A stretch of DNA of 34,716 nt from Rugosimonospora africana (GTDB lineage: Bacteria; Actinomycetota; Actinomycetes; Mycobacteriales; Micromonosporaceae), in NCBI RefSeq assembly GCF_016862975.1, contig NZ_BONZ01000118.1, positions 1 through 34,716 of the forward strand. The letters are read 5' to 3'. The first letter of the stretch is position 1, and each line of letters starts with the position of its first letter. This document shows positions 14,021 to 22,361 of the stretch, piece by piece. The position numbers and the translations under genes were made by a program. The notes beneath the pieces were generated by a model. That model did no database searches and had not been told where the DNA came from. It was given only the letters and a program-made list of their open reading frames with translations.

Positions 14021-14410
14021 CTTGTCTGACAGCGTCCTTCTCGGACGTCCCTGCCACCGCACCCGCCGGGGTGTGGTGGTGGGGTTCCCCCGTCGTTTCG
14101 TGTTACCGCAGCTTCCAGTGCGCAAACAAGGTATGCGACCGCTTCGGAACCCCCTCAGCAATCCCCGTGCACGCTCATCACTGCGTTCCAGTCGCTTGCA
14201 CTTCCTCCTCGCCCAGCGCATCAGATGGCCATCCATGAGGACGCAACCAGAACACATACAGCGCTGCCCGCTGCCCGGCGGACAGCGCCTGCCGCCCCTC
14301 TGACGCATGGCCGACACGCGAGTTAGGCTGCCGGTTCTGTAACGACTTGGGAACTTCTCGTAATGTTAGCGATGGCCATCGATAGATGATCAACTGGCGA
14401 AGAACGGTGG
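14021..14410. other. Gene-free stretch, possible IS debris
   Basis: About 390 nt with no convincing gene. The sequence around 13995-14030 (GGTCTGTCTCAAAGTCGTG) resembles the outer end of an insertion sequence, and a reverse frame at about 14178-14290 (SAGQRAALYVFWLRPHGWPS) looks weakly protein-like. The end near 14400 must hold the promoter of the secreted protein gene. Confidence 0.35.
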
Positions 14411-15049
14411 GTGTCACGCATGGGACTACACGCAACCTGGGCACGTCGAATCCTCTTCGGTGCCGGGATGATGGTGGCGGTGGCGGGGCTTGTCGGGGCC
14501 ACCACCTCCTCGCCCGCCGTGGCCGGTGGTCCGATTCTCCGTGAAGGGTTCGAGACGCCCGTCGTGGCCAGTGGCTACGTCCGGCTGCCGGCCGGTACGC
14601 AGGTCGGTCAGTTCACCGTGACCCGCGGCAACGTCGACCTGGTCGCCAACGACCTGTGGCAAGCCAGCGAAGGCAGGCAGAGTCTCGACCTAGCCGGCGA
14701 CACGCAGGGCGCGATCACCAGGACCTTCGGCACCGTGCCGCTGATCACCTACCGGGTCACCTACGCGCTGGCGGGCAACCCGAACTCGACGCCCGTCGTC
14801 AAGACCACCGAGACCAGCGTGAACGGCCAGGTTGTACAGCAGGCGAGCTTCGACACCACAGGTACGACCGACACCGATATGGGGTACGTCCACCACACCT
14901 TCTACTTCCTCACCACAGCGTCGTCGGTCACCCTCGAATTCGCCAGCACGACGGTGCCGGCGCCATTCGGACCGGTCATCGACGACATCCGCGTGGACAG
15001 CTGCCTGCTCGTACTCTGCCCGCCAATCCACGCCATCTCCGTCCGGTAG
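14411..15049 (+). CDS. Secreted DUF642 / choice-of-anchor C family protein
   Basis: 212 residues, or 209 from ATG 14420. A Sec signal peptide is clear: basic start (HATWARR), hydrophobic core (ILFGAGMMVAVAGLVGA) and a cleavage region SPAVAGG. The mature part matches the beta-sandwich DUF642/choice-of-anchor C pattern: GFETPVV, GQFTVTRGNVDLVANDLWQA, EGRQSLDLAGDTQGAITRTF, a YRVTYALAGNP strand, and the ending FGPVIDDIRVDSC. Such proteins are extracellular and often bind carbohydrate or the cell surface. Two Cys near the end may form a disulphide. It has no visible operon partners. Confidence 0.8.
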   Translation: MSRMGLHATWARRILFGAGMMVAVAGLVGATTSSPAVAGGPILREGFETPVVASGYVRLPAGTQVGQFTVTRGNVDLVANDLWQASEGRQSLDLAGDTQGAITRTFGTVPLITYRVTYALAGNPNSTPVVKTTETSVNGQVVQQASFDTTGTTDTDMGYVHHTFYFLTTASSVTLEFASTTVPAPFGPVIDDIRVDSCLLVLCPPIHAISVR

Positions 15050-15175
15050 CGCTTCCAGCTGACCCCATCACACATCCAGGTGCGGCTCCCACATGGCATA
15101 CGCCCTGCGGGTCGTCGCACGATATGGACGAGCACAGCAGACAATCAAGATGACACATCTCCGCTTCGTCGAGCA

Positions 15176-15222
15176 CTTCTCCAGACAGGAAGAGGTCAAA
15201 ATCCTGCTCCCAGTTTGCTCCC
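15176..15222 (+). repeat. Dispersed repeat copy 2
   Basis: 15176-15201 matches 11803-11828 at 25 of 26 positions in the same orientation, and is followed at once by CCTGCTCCCAGTTTGCTCCC (15203-15222). Compared with copy 1, about 32 nt between the two parts are missing. Confidence 0.6.
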
Positions 15223-15455
15223 ACCCGTAACCAGCAACGACTCCGTCGACCCTTTCCCCAGCCTCGATCATCAGTTACCTGACCTCGTACGATATGAAGC
15301 CGTTCAGCGCCGTTCGCGGACGTTGAGCGCAGTTGTGTCAGCGAACGTCCGCCAAGCCCGTGACCAGCACCAACACGAGGCACACCAGGTCAGGCCGGAC
15401 CGTTCATGGCCGATGCCAGCCGTTCGCGGCCGTTAGGCGCCGTTGCGAGCGACCC

Positions 15456-15475
15456 TGTGCTCCCAATCTGCTCCC
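15456..15475 (+). repeat. Dispersed repeat copy 3 (box only)
   Basis: TGTGCTCCCAATCTGCTCCC differs from the box at 11861-11880 only at a few positions and from the 15203-15222 box likewise. The 26-nt upstream part is absent here. Confidence 0.55.
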
Positions 15476-15640
15476 CCACCAATGACCACCGATCACCCGC
15501 GTCACCTTGTCCCTCCAGCAGCTGCCGCCCGATCTACCTCCGGCCTTGCCGTGAACGTCACCGTTTCCGGCTACATGTGGCACGGCGTCGCATCGACCGC
15601 TGTGACCACCCCGCTCGCGCGTGTCCCCCAGCAACGAGGC

Positions 15641-16129
15641 TCAGCGTGCAGCGGTGATTTGTTCTCGGAGGATGTCGCCATGGCCGGCGTGGCGAGCGAA
15701 CTCCTCGATCAGGAGCAGGTAGATAAACCGGAGACTGACATCGCCAGTGCGGGGGTGCGTCTTGGTGTCGTCGAGTTGGAAGTCAGCGGCGATCCAGCGG
15801 GAACGCTCGCTGGCGCGCTCGAATTCGGCGATCACGTCGGTCAGCGTTTCACCGTCGGCGACCACGAAACTGCCGTCGTCAGGGGCGGCGTAGCCGTCGC
15901 ATTCGGATTCGTCCAGGCCGAGCAGGATGCGTTGGAACCAGCGGCGCTCGGCGAAGGCGGCGTGTTTGATCAACCCGATCGGTGTGGTCAGTGAGGCGAC
16001 CAGGCGCCGCCGTGCATCAGCCTCGGACAGTCCTCGCACGGTGTCGATGAGTGCTTGCCGGTTGCGGTCGAGCATGTGCTCCAACATGAGGCGCTCTGGC
16101 CCGGTGGTCATTCGGGGCATTATCCACAT
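15641..16129 (-). CDS. DinB-family (DUF664-like) protein
   Basis: 162 residues from ATG 16129, preceded by GGAAGG; ATG 16111 is a second choice. The frame is open further upstream, but that part lacks family features. The fold is a four-helix bundle: RLMLEHMLDRNRQALIDTV, then TTPIGLIKHAAFAERRWFQR with the metal-ligand His, and near the end LLIEEFARHAGHGDILRE with two His. The three His positions match the metal site of the DinB/mycothiol-dependent group, where members act as thiol-dependent transferases or detoxifying enzymes. The substrate is unknown. It stands alone beside decayed genes. Confidence 0.85.
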   Translation of the reverse strand: MWIMPRMTTGPERLMLEHMLDRNRQALIDTVRGLSEADARRRLVASLTTPIGLIKHAAFAERRWFQRILLGLDESECDGYAAPDDGSFVVADGETLTDVIAEFERASERSRWIAADFQLDDTKTHPRTGDVSLRFIYLLLIEEFARHAGHGDILREQITAAR

Positions 16130-16540
16130 TGGTCGTTCGGGCCTTCCAGGTTGAAGGGACATTTGACGGCTCCGGACCGTGGGCGCGTGTTCGAGCAGCA
16201 TGGGTTCGATCGGACAGTAGTCACCTCGATCGCCGAGGAGAACGCCGATGACAATGGTGCCGGAGGCCCGCGAAGATGTAGGCGATGCAACACCGCGCCG
16301 CAAACGCTTTTCCGGCCCTTGTCAGACGGTCCTCGGGGAATACTTTCCAGAGCCGAGGAGATCCGGATCGACGACAAGGATAACGTCCAAGCTGGTGCCC
16401 GTGTCAACCGCCGCGACCCGGTCATAGATCGCCGTGCCGGCCAGTCTGCGCGGGAGCGCGGCCGTAGCAGCACTGCGACCCACCATCTCGACTGCACCGA
16501 ACTCCCACCCACTCCACTTTCGCGATTGCCTCGAACATTC
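16130..16540. other. Degenerate stretch upstream of the DinB gene
   Basis: No intact gene. A reverse frame at about 16322-16480 reads ALPRRLAGTAIYDRVAAVDT then GTSLDVILVVDPDLLGSG, which looks protein-like, but it is short, has no start, and its family is not recognised. It is probably another gene relic in this decayed strip. Confidence 0.3.
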
Positions 16541-16626
16541 GTTCGTCAAAGGTTCGCGCTGAACGTGGCAGAAGCGGGCCGCACGGTCCCTTCGAGGTGG
16601 ACGTGCAGTTCAATCCTCGGAGTCAC
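16541..16626 (-). pseudogene. Adenosine deaminase N-terminal fragment
   Basis: Starting at GTG 16626 the reverse frame reads TPRIELHVHLEGTVRPASAT and reaches a TGA about 25 codons in. The IELHVHLEGTVRP segment is the N-terminal metal-binding signature (HxH) of adenosine/AMP deaminases. Nothing of the remaining ~300 residues was found, so only the extreme N-terminus survives. Confidence 0.6.
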
Positions 16627-16804
16627 GGCACCGAGTCAACCGCATGCGGGTGGACACTGCGTCCCGCGGCAGCGGCCGGCAGGTACAGCCAGGTCGTCGT
16701 GCCAGGCTCGCGGCGCAGGGTCGACGGCTTCCTGGAGGCGCGTGGCAGCGCCGCCTGCAGGGCCGCCCAGCCCAGGCCAGCGCTGTTTTCGCGGGGCGAC
16801 GGAC

Positions 16805-17282
16805 TCAGCGAACCCGCCGGCTGACACGGTTCGGAACCTCTCTGGCCAGGTTCGCGGTCCGCGCGATCCGGTGGTGCACGCCGCACAGCAAGCGGATCTG
16901 CAGCACCATCTCGGCCAAGAAGGCGCGGCGCGGCGATTGGTTCCAGGTGCGGTGCAGCAGTCGCTTGTTGAGGGCAAGTGCGTCCGGCGAGCGGGTGATG
17001 AGTTGGCCATTTCGGCGTCCTTGCGCGGGTCGTCGGATCCCTCGGTGATGAGGCCGTACTCGAATGCTTGCCGGCCGTCGAAGATCTCCGCGGTCAGACC
17101 CAGCAGGCGTGCTGGAACAGGTTCATCTTCTGGCCCGGCAGTTTCCGCCCGGTAAGGACGAATGCCGCGGCCGACCTGCCGACGGACGTGAAGTCCAGAC
17201 CCGCGCAGAACGCGTTGCCCGCGCCGGGGAGGATGAGGTTCACGTAACCCACCCCGTCGCGGACTTCCAGCAGCACGCTCAT
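16805..17282 (-). pseudogene. Enoyl-CoA hydratase/isomerase (crotonase), decayed
   Basis: ATG 17282 overlaps the stop of the oxidoreductase gene (ATGA), so it was once the second gene of that operon. It begins SVLLEVRDGVGYVNL and then jumps to GAGNAFCAGLDFTSVG, the crotonase oxyanion-hole region, so N-terminal sequence is missing. After LPGQKMNLFQHACWV a stop occurs. The next frame gives AEIFDGRQAFEYGLITEGSD, and after a further shift TRSPDALALNKRLLHRTWNQ, SPRRAFLAEMVLQIRLL, up to a TGA at 16805-16807. The C-terminal helices are thus recognisable across at least two frame breaks. Non-functional. Confidence 0.75.
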
Positions 17283-18502
17283 GACGGCACGTTGCTCATA
17301 GTGGAGTTCCCAGTGATTCGGCTGTCCAGGGTGCCGCTCTCGACGAAGCGGAGGTGGCGCCGCCGGGCGACGAGCGGTCCCGTGTGGCGAAACAGCATCT
17401 TTGCGCTGTTCAGGACCATGTTCTTGTAGGTGATCGCCTTACGCCCGGTCAGTATCCGGTTCTTCGGGCTCTCGTCGGCGTTGAAGAATTGCACGAGTCC
17501 GTGCCTACGACCCAGACTGATGCACTCGTGGAAGTAGCGATACCTGAATGGTTTGGGTTCGCGGCCGGCGAGACGGGCCGCGACGATGCCAGCCACCTGC
17601 GGGCCGGTAAACCCGCCGGAGCGACAGCCCATCGGCAGTTGTTCTCCCCAGGATCCTGCGACCGCGGCTGCGTCCCCGATGACGTAGACGTTCGGGTGGG
17701 TGATCGAGCGAAGGGTCGCATCGACAAGCGCGCGATCGTGCGAGTTCACAGCCAGACCGGCCGCTCGAGCGAGAGTCGGCACACTGAACCCGCCGGCCCA
17801 GATTGACAGGCTGAACGGCAGATGTCGCCCGTCAGCCAGGACGAGCGCCTCGGGCTCGACGTGGTCGACGTCTACCCCGGTAACGACACGAATCCGAAGC
17901 TGGGTCAAGGTCTCGTCCAGGTACGTTCGCGCCTTCGGTGAGAGCCATCCGCCGGGTGTGCCACGGCTGATCAGCTGGACCTTCAGGCTTGGGAAGGCCT
18001 CGGCGACCTCGGTCGCCGTCTCGATCCCGGTCAGTCCCCCGCCACACACTGCTACGGTGCCGCCCTCTCGCGCAAGACCCGTCAGCCGCTCATGCAGGTC
18101 CAGCGCAGACGAGGAGCCCATGAGCGTGTAGCAGTGTTCGGCGACGCCGGGCACTGAGGTGACGTCGATGTTGCTGCCGAGCGCGTAGATCAGGGTCTGA
18201 TAGCCCACCCTGCGCTGCCGTCCGCGCTCGTCGACCGTCACCAAGTGGCGGGCTTGGAGGTCAATGTTGGTGACCGAGGCGACGACCAGTCGCACCCGGG
18301 AGCCGCGCAGATAATCAGCTAGCGCGATCTGTTTGATGGGCTGTCCCACGGCCAACTGGTGTAGGCGGGGCCGTTCAACGAATGTTGGAAAAGCCGAGAC
18401 GAGAGTGACGCTGACCTCATCCTTACGTACTTGACGAGCCAGGCGCTTCACCGCCGGCAGACCGGCGTACCCGGCCCCGATAACGACTACGTTGTGAGCC
18501 AT
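17279..18502 (-). CDS. NDH-2-like FAD/NAD(P)H oxidoreductase
   Basis: 407 residues. Two Rossmann nucleotide-binding motifs are present: VVVIGAGYAGLPAVKRLA at the N-terminus for FAD, and VAVCGGGLTGIETATEVAE at mid-length for NAD(P)H. The FAD-closing motif is VYVIGDAAAV. Length and layout match type II NADH dehydrogenases and related oxidoreductases. The C-terminus lacks an obvious membrane helix but carries basic segments. The gene is divergent from an ECF41 sigma factor and has an exact ECF41-type promoter 58-85 nt upstream of its start. This fits the known habit of ECF41 factors to control a neighbouring oxidoreductase. It is followed by a decayed crotonase. Confidence 0.88.
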   Translation of the reverse strand: MAHNVVVIGAGYAGLPAVKRLARQVRKDEVSVTLVSAFPTFVERPRLHQLAVGQPIKQIALADYLRGSRVRLVVASVTNIDLQARHLVTVDERGRQRRVGYQTLIYALGSNIDVTSVPGVAEHCYTLMGSSSALDLHERLTGLAREGGTVAVCGGGLTGIETATEVAEAFPSLKVQLISRGTPGGWLSPKARTYLDETLTQLRIRVVTGVDVDHVEPEALVLADGRHLPFSLSIWAGGFSVPTLARAAGLAVNSHDRALVDATLRSITHPNVYVIGDAAAVAGSWGEQLPMGCRSGGFTGPQVAGIVAARLAGREPKPFRYRYFHECISLGRRHGLVQFFNADESPKNRILTGRKAITYKNMVLNSAKMLFRHTGPLVARRRHLRFVESGTLDSRITGNSTMSNVPS

Positions 18503-18560
18503 TGCGCTCCCCTTCCTCGGCGCTGGACGCTGCTACCGTCGTGAGGTAGCCGCCCGCTAA

Positions 18561-18587
18561 GACGAGATGCGGACCCGTGCTGTGACA
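18561..18587 (-). promoter_or_regulatory. ECF41-type promoter of the oxidoreductase
   Basis: On the minus strand TGTCACA (18587-18581) and CGTC (18564-18561) are separated by exactly 16 nt. This is the published ECF41 promoter form. It lies 58 nt upstream of the oxidoreductase ATG, giving an expected leader of about 50 nt. Confidence 0.85.
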
Positions 18588-18721
18588 GCCCGCCGGGACC
18601 TGCCGACCTAGCGCACCGACCTCTGGGGGGTTGGGTTGATCAAGCGATCCCGGGCGACGGCACGACATGCTGAGCGCTGCGGAGAGTCCTGTCGGACGCG
18701 ATGCCCGTCGGCAAAAGTCGG

Positions 18722-18748
18722 TGTCACAGATTCCGGTGGTATCTCGTC
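18722..18748 (+). promoter_or_regulatory. ECF41-type promoter of the sigma factor gene
   Basis: TGTCACA at 18722-18728 and CGTC at 18745-18748, again exactly 16 nt apart, lie just before the ribosome binding site (GAGGGAAGG, 18751-18759) and ATG 18772. The close spacing implies a leader of about 15-20 nt and autoregulation. Confidence 0.8.
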
Positions 18749-18771
18749 CTGAGGGAAGGCGTCACGGATGG

Positions 18772-19761
18772 ATGGCTGTCATGACTAGGGCAACAGATAC
18801 CGAAGCGGACGATTTCATGCAGCTCCGTCCGCTGTTGTTCTCGCTGGCCTACCGGATGACCGGGAGCGTGGCCGACTCGGAGGACATCCTGTCTGAGGCG
18901 TACCTGCGGCTGCGCCGCGCACAGCAGAGGTGTACACCCATCGACTCGCTCAGGACGTACCTGTCCGCTGTGGTAACCCGTCTGAGCATCGATCACCTAC
19001 GGTCCGCACGCATACGCCGCGAGTCCTACTTCGGAACATGGCTGCCCGAGCCGTTAGTCGACGCCACCGAGTCGGAGTTCAACCGTGTGGAGCTGGCGGA
19101 CTCGCTGTCCATGGCGTTCCTGGTTCTGTTGGAGACCCTCACGCCGGCAGAGCGGGCGGCGTTCCTACTCCACGACGTGTTCGAATACGACTACCCCGGC
19201 ATTGCCGTAATAGTTGACAAGACCGAATCCAACTGTCGGCAACTGGTGACCCGCGCCCGGCGTCAAATCGCCACCCGCCGCCCGCGCTTCGACGCCGCCA
19301 AGCAACAGCGTGACGAGCTCGCGCGGAGGTTCTTCGCCGCCGTCGAGAGCGGCGACATGAAGCCGCTCATCCAGATGCTCTCGGCAGACGTCGTCGCCTA
19401 CGGCGACGGGGGAGGCAGGGGTCCGTCACTGCCCCGGCCGATCAACGGTCGCGACAAGGTCGTTCGGCTGCTCACCGCCATCAGCGAGGCGATACGCCAA
19501 TTCGACTTGCACCTTGAGCATGCCCACGTGAATGGACAGCCAGGCGCGCTCATGAAGGACGAACAGGGACGACTCCTCAACGTCTTCGAACTCGACATCT
19601 TCGACGGCACGGTTCAAGTAGTTCGGTCTGTGGTCAACCCCGACAAACTCCAGCACCTAGCACCACTGATCGGACCGGACCACCCCTTACGACGCGGAGG
19701 CCCTCGCGTCCTACCGAACCGCGCTCGCACCGACCCGATCAGCAGGAACCCGGAGGACTGA
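18772..19761 (+). CDS. ECF41-family RNA polymerase sigma factor with SnoaL-like domain
   Basis: 329 residues from ATG 18772, which follows GAGGGAAGG; the longer frame from 18667 would read through the promoter. Region 2: LRPLLFSLAYRMTGSVADSE and DILSEAYLRLRRA. Region 4: ETLTPAERAAFLLHDVFEYD and YPGIAVIVDKTESNCRQLV. A SnoaL/NTF2-like C-terminal domain of ~120 residues follows. All three signature motifs of the ECF41 group are present: WLPEP in the linker, DGGGR in the C-terminal domain, and NPDKL near the end. In this group the fused domain both activates and restrains the sigma factor, replacing an anti-sigma protein. The targets are probably itself and the divergent oxidoreductase. Confidence 0.92.
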   Translation: MAVMTRATDTEADDFMQLRPLLFSLAYRMTGSVADSEDILSEAYLRLRRAQQRCTPIDSLRTYLSAVVTRLSIDHLRSARIRRESYFGTWLPEPLVDATESEFNRVELADSLSMAFLVLLETLTPAERAAFLLHDVFEYDYPGIAVIVDKTESNCRQLVTRARRQIATRRPRFDAAKQQRDELARRFFAAVESGDMKPLIQMLSADVVAYGDGGGRGPSLPRPINGRDKVVRLLTAISEAIRQFDLHLEHAHVNGQPGALMKDEQGRLLNVFELDIFDGTVQVVRSVVNPDKLQHLAPLIGPDHPLRRGGPRVLPNRARTDPISRNPED

Positions 19762-20029
19762 TGGTGAGCACCCGGGATGCGCAACCTGCGCCCGCTCGCG
19801 GCCAGCAACTACCACCTGTCGAGGCCAGACCCATACCAGCCGCTGGCGAGAAGGAACGTGACGAACCAGACGATCACCGTAGGTCCACCTCGGCGGGAAC
19901 CAACGAAACCCGGACAGGTGTTCTGACATTTGACTTATGGCCGGGATCGGCCTGTCGCCGGCCGCTGGCCGGGCGGTGCCGACCGCGCTGTCGATGATGG
20001 GTTGGCCGGCGTCGGCTTAGCTTTATCGA
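19762..20029. other. Gap before the monooxygenase gene
   Basis: No gene could be supported. Read on the minus strand from about 19928 it begins TGTCAGAACACCTGTCCGGG, which has the look of an IS terminal sequence, but no matching end was found. Confidence 0.3.
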
Positions 20030-21604
20030 GTGGAGCGGGGGCAGCGGGTGGCAAGGAATCGAAGCGACGCCGATGTTGACGTCCTGGTCGCCGGATGCGG
20101 ACCGGTTGGTGGAGTTCTGGCCGCGTTGCTCGGTGTTCACCGTACCCGGGTGGCGGTGATCGACCCGCACGTGGCGCCCTATCCCCGGCCACGGGCTGCC
20201 GCCCTCGACGCCGAGGTGATGCGGATTCTCGTCAGGGTCCCGGGCCTGGCCGACGTCGGAAAGTGGGCCGTAGGGGTGCGCCGCTCACGGGTGCTCGGGC
20301 CCGACCACCGACCGTTGTTCACCGTGGATATACCGGATGGTAGGCCCGGTCCGCTGCCGGGCGCGCTGATCGACCAACCGGGCTTGGAGAAGGCGCTGCG
20401 GGCCGGCCTGTCCATACTATCCAACGTCGAGCTACGTACCGGCCGGTCGGTGGTCGCGGTCGAACAGGATGACGACCACGTCGACGTCACTCTCGACAAC
20501 GGCGACCGGGTTCGGGCCAGATGGCTCGTCGGTTGTGACGGCGCCTCCAGTACGGTCCGCACGCTGCTCGGCGTGCCGTACGAAGGGGTGAGCTTCCCCG
20601 AGCCGTGGCTGGTCGTCGACGCGACAATCAACGGAAACGTAGATGCGGTCCCCACATTGTCGTACGTGTTGGATCCGAGGCGTCCCCTGGTGACCATGTC
20701 ACGTCCGGGCGCCTACCGCTGGGAGTGGATGATGTTGCCGGGTGAGGATCCCGCCCGGATGGTCGACGAGGCGATCGTGCGGGAACTGGTCGGCGCCTGG
20801 GTGGACCCGGACACAATACGGGTGCAACGTGCCGCGGTGTTCACGTTCCACGCCCGCGCGGCGTCGCAGTGGCGCAGGGGACGGGTTCTGCTGGCCGGGG
20901 ACGCTGCGCATTCCATGCCGCCGTTCGTCGGGCAGGGGCTAGGCAGCGGTATCCGTGATGCCGCGAATCTCGCCTGGCGACTGGCCGAGGTGGTCCAAGG
21001 GCTAGACGGCAACGCACTGCTCGACGGGTACGAGTATGAGCGGGCTCCCGACGTGAGGGCGATGACCACGATGGCGCTACGAACGGGCCGTGTCGTGCAG
21101 ACCCGCAATCGTGTGAGCTCGGCGCTGCTGCGCGCGGTGCTGCGTACCGCCGGTGCGGTGCCCGGTGTGGAGCTGTCTGTTGGCCGCCGGGCGCAGCCTG
21201 CGCGGCGCCTCCCGCGGGGTACGGCCGGCCCGCATCCCGGCGCGGGTCGACTCCTGCCCGACGCTAGGGTGCGTATACCCAGCGGTGACGTGGTCCGGCT
21301 CGACGACCTCGTGGACAACCGCTGGGCGGTCATCGGTTACGGCGGTGACCCGCGGATCCACCTGGACGCGGGCACCCGCGAGTGGGCGGTGGCGCGCCGG
21401 GCGGTGATCCTGGCGATCGCGACGCCAGGGCAGCAGACAACCGCTGAAGCCGGTTGCACGGTGATCGAGCGTGTCGATGGCGCACTCCCCGCGCCGCGGC
21501 GACCTGCCGTCACCATCGTGCGGCCGGACCGATTCCTGCACGGCACCATCCCGGCGCCACTGAACGCCGCACGGCGTGCCTCGACCGAGTCCGGAGCGCG
21601 TTAG
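20030..21604 (+). CDS. FAD-dependent aromatic-ring-type monooxygenase
   Basis: 524 residues from GTG 20030; GTG 20048 in the same frame is an alternative start. It has the three fingerprints of the p-hydroxybenzoate-hydroxylase superfamily: the dinucleotide fold DVLVAGCGPVGGVLAALLG, the DG motif WLVGCDGASSTVR, and the GD motif VLLAGDAAHSMPPFVGQG. A C-terminal thioredoxin-like domain (about residues 400-500, with AVIGYGGDPR) places it with the MhpA/PgaE-type two-domain hydroxylases. These use NAD(P)H and O2 to hydroxylate aromatic or polyketide substrates. No partner pathway genes lie nearby, so the substrate cannot be guessed. Confidence 0.88.
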   Translation: MERGQRVARNRSDADVDVLVAGCGPVGGVLAALLGVHRTRVAVIDPHVAPYPRPRAAALDAEVMRILVRVPGLADVGKWAVGVRRSRVLGPDHRPLFTVDIPDGRPGPLPGALIDQPGLEKALRAGLSILSNVELRTGRSVVAVEQDDDHVDVTLDNGDRVRARWLVGCDGASSTVRTLLGVPYEGVSFPEPWLVVDATINGNVDAVPTLSYVLDPRRPLVTMSRPGAYRWEWMMLPGEDPARMVDEAIVRELVGAWVDPDTIRVQRAAVFTFHARAASQWRRGRVLLAGDAAHSMPPFVGQGLGSGIRDAANLAWRLAEVVQGLDGNALLDGYEYERAPDVRAMTTMALRTGRVVQTRNRVSSALLRAVLRTAGAVPGVELSVGRRAQPARRLPRGTAGPHPGAGRLLPDARVRIPSGDVVRLDDLVDNRWAVIGYGGDPRIHLDAGTREWAVARRAVILAIATPGQQTTAEAGCTVIERVDGALPAPRRPAVTIVRPDRFLHGTIPAPLNAARRASTESGAR

Positions 21605-21866
21605 CGCATCCGCCTGGTGCCCAGGGTTGCCCAATGGGCGAAGGCTCTCGGGCATACGAAGACGCGCGCCTCGACGGCATCTTCCCAGCGCGCAACAAGG
21701 TGCGCCGCCGCGTCACCTGCTACACCAACCGGTCCGGGCAAGGCCCACGTCCCCGACGGTGTAGACGCGGATGATGTGCTGGGATCCGTTGCGTCTTGGG
21801 ACCGGGGACGTGTCGAACCCGACCGGGCGGACGCCGGCGGTACCGGCACCAGGTCGATTGCCATAG

Positions 21867-22085
21867 CGTCAGGCCCGCGCCGTTCCGGCGGAGTACATCT
21901 TCCAAGGGATCCCGGTGCTGGGGATCTCGAAGTTGAACTGGCACGGGATGACCGCCGATGATCTCCAGCCGGCGTTCGGCAGGATCATGGAGCCGAGCCC
22001 GCCCGGTTCGCCAGCGGCCCAGGACTTCAACACAGTCAGGCAGTCGGTGCGCAGCGATGATCGGCAGGCGCCGCCGACCGGGTGA
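21867..22085 (+). pseudogene. C-terminal fragment of an unknown protein
   Basis: After the TAG at 21864 the frame is open to TGA 22083-22085 and reads protein-like (PAEYIFQGIPVLGISKLNWH then GMTADDLQPAFGRI). No start or ribosome binding site is seen, and other frames upstream (for example SVASWDRGRVEPDRADAG near 21790) look like continuing coding sequence out of phase. This suggests a frameshifted gene covering about 21620-22085. Its end overlaps the next small ORF by GTGA, as functional operon genes do. Family not recognised. Confidence 0.4.
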
Positions 22086-22333
22086 CGGGCAACAACCACA
22101 TATCTGCCCCTGGGCCGCGGATCACCGAGCAGTACAAAAAGCTGCTCGCCCACATCGAGCGCGCCAAGATCGAGATCACCTTGAACAAGAAGGGCGAACA
22201 TAAGGGCGTGAGGTCGGAGCAGGTTGCGCCGAGGGTCTCGGCCCCACCGTTCCACGCCCGCCCACCGTGGCACCTCCCGCGCTTCACTCCAATCTTCGGA
22301 CTCAACCTTTCCGTCCGAACGGTGGTCTTATGA
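22082..22333 (+). CDS. Small hypothetical protein
   Basis: 83 residues from GTG 22082, overlapping the stop of the upstream frame by 4 nt. The first half (TEQYKKLLAHIERAKIEITL then NKKGEHKGVRSEQ) is a convincing charged helix. The second half (PRVSAPPFHARPPWHLPRF) does not look coding, so the gene may be truncated or frameshifted near 22225. No family recognised. The last part overlaps the likely promoter region of the sigma factor gene. Confidence 0.35.
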   Translation: MTGNNHISAPGPRITEQYKKLLAHIERAKIEITLNKKGEHKGVRSEQVAPRVSAPPFHARPPWHLPRFTPIFGLNLSVRTVVL

Positions 22334-22361
22334 GTGACTGGACCGATGTGGAGGAAGCGGG

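Larger units (their letters stand above)
15050..15640. other. Gene-free stretch with repeated integrase-flank-like boxes
   Basis: No gene seen on either strand. It holds the second and third copies of the GCTCCCA-type box and two related motifs, CCGTTCGCGGACGTTGAGCG near 15311 and CCGTTCGCGGCCGTTAGGCG near 15420. This is reminiscent of sequence left at the border of an integrated element. No tRNA gene is visible beside it. Confidence 0.45.
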
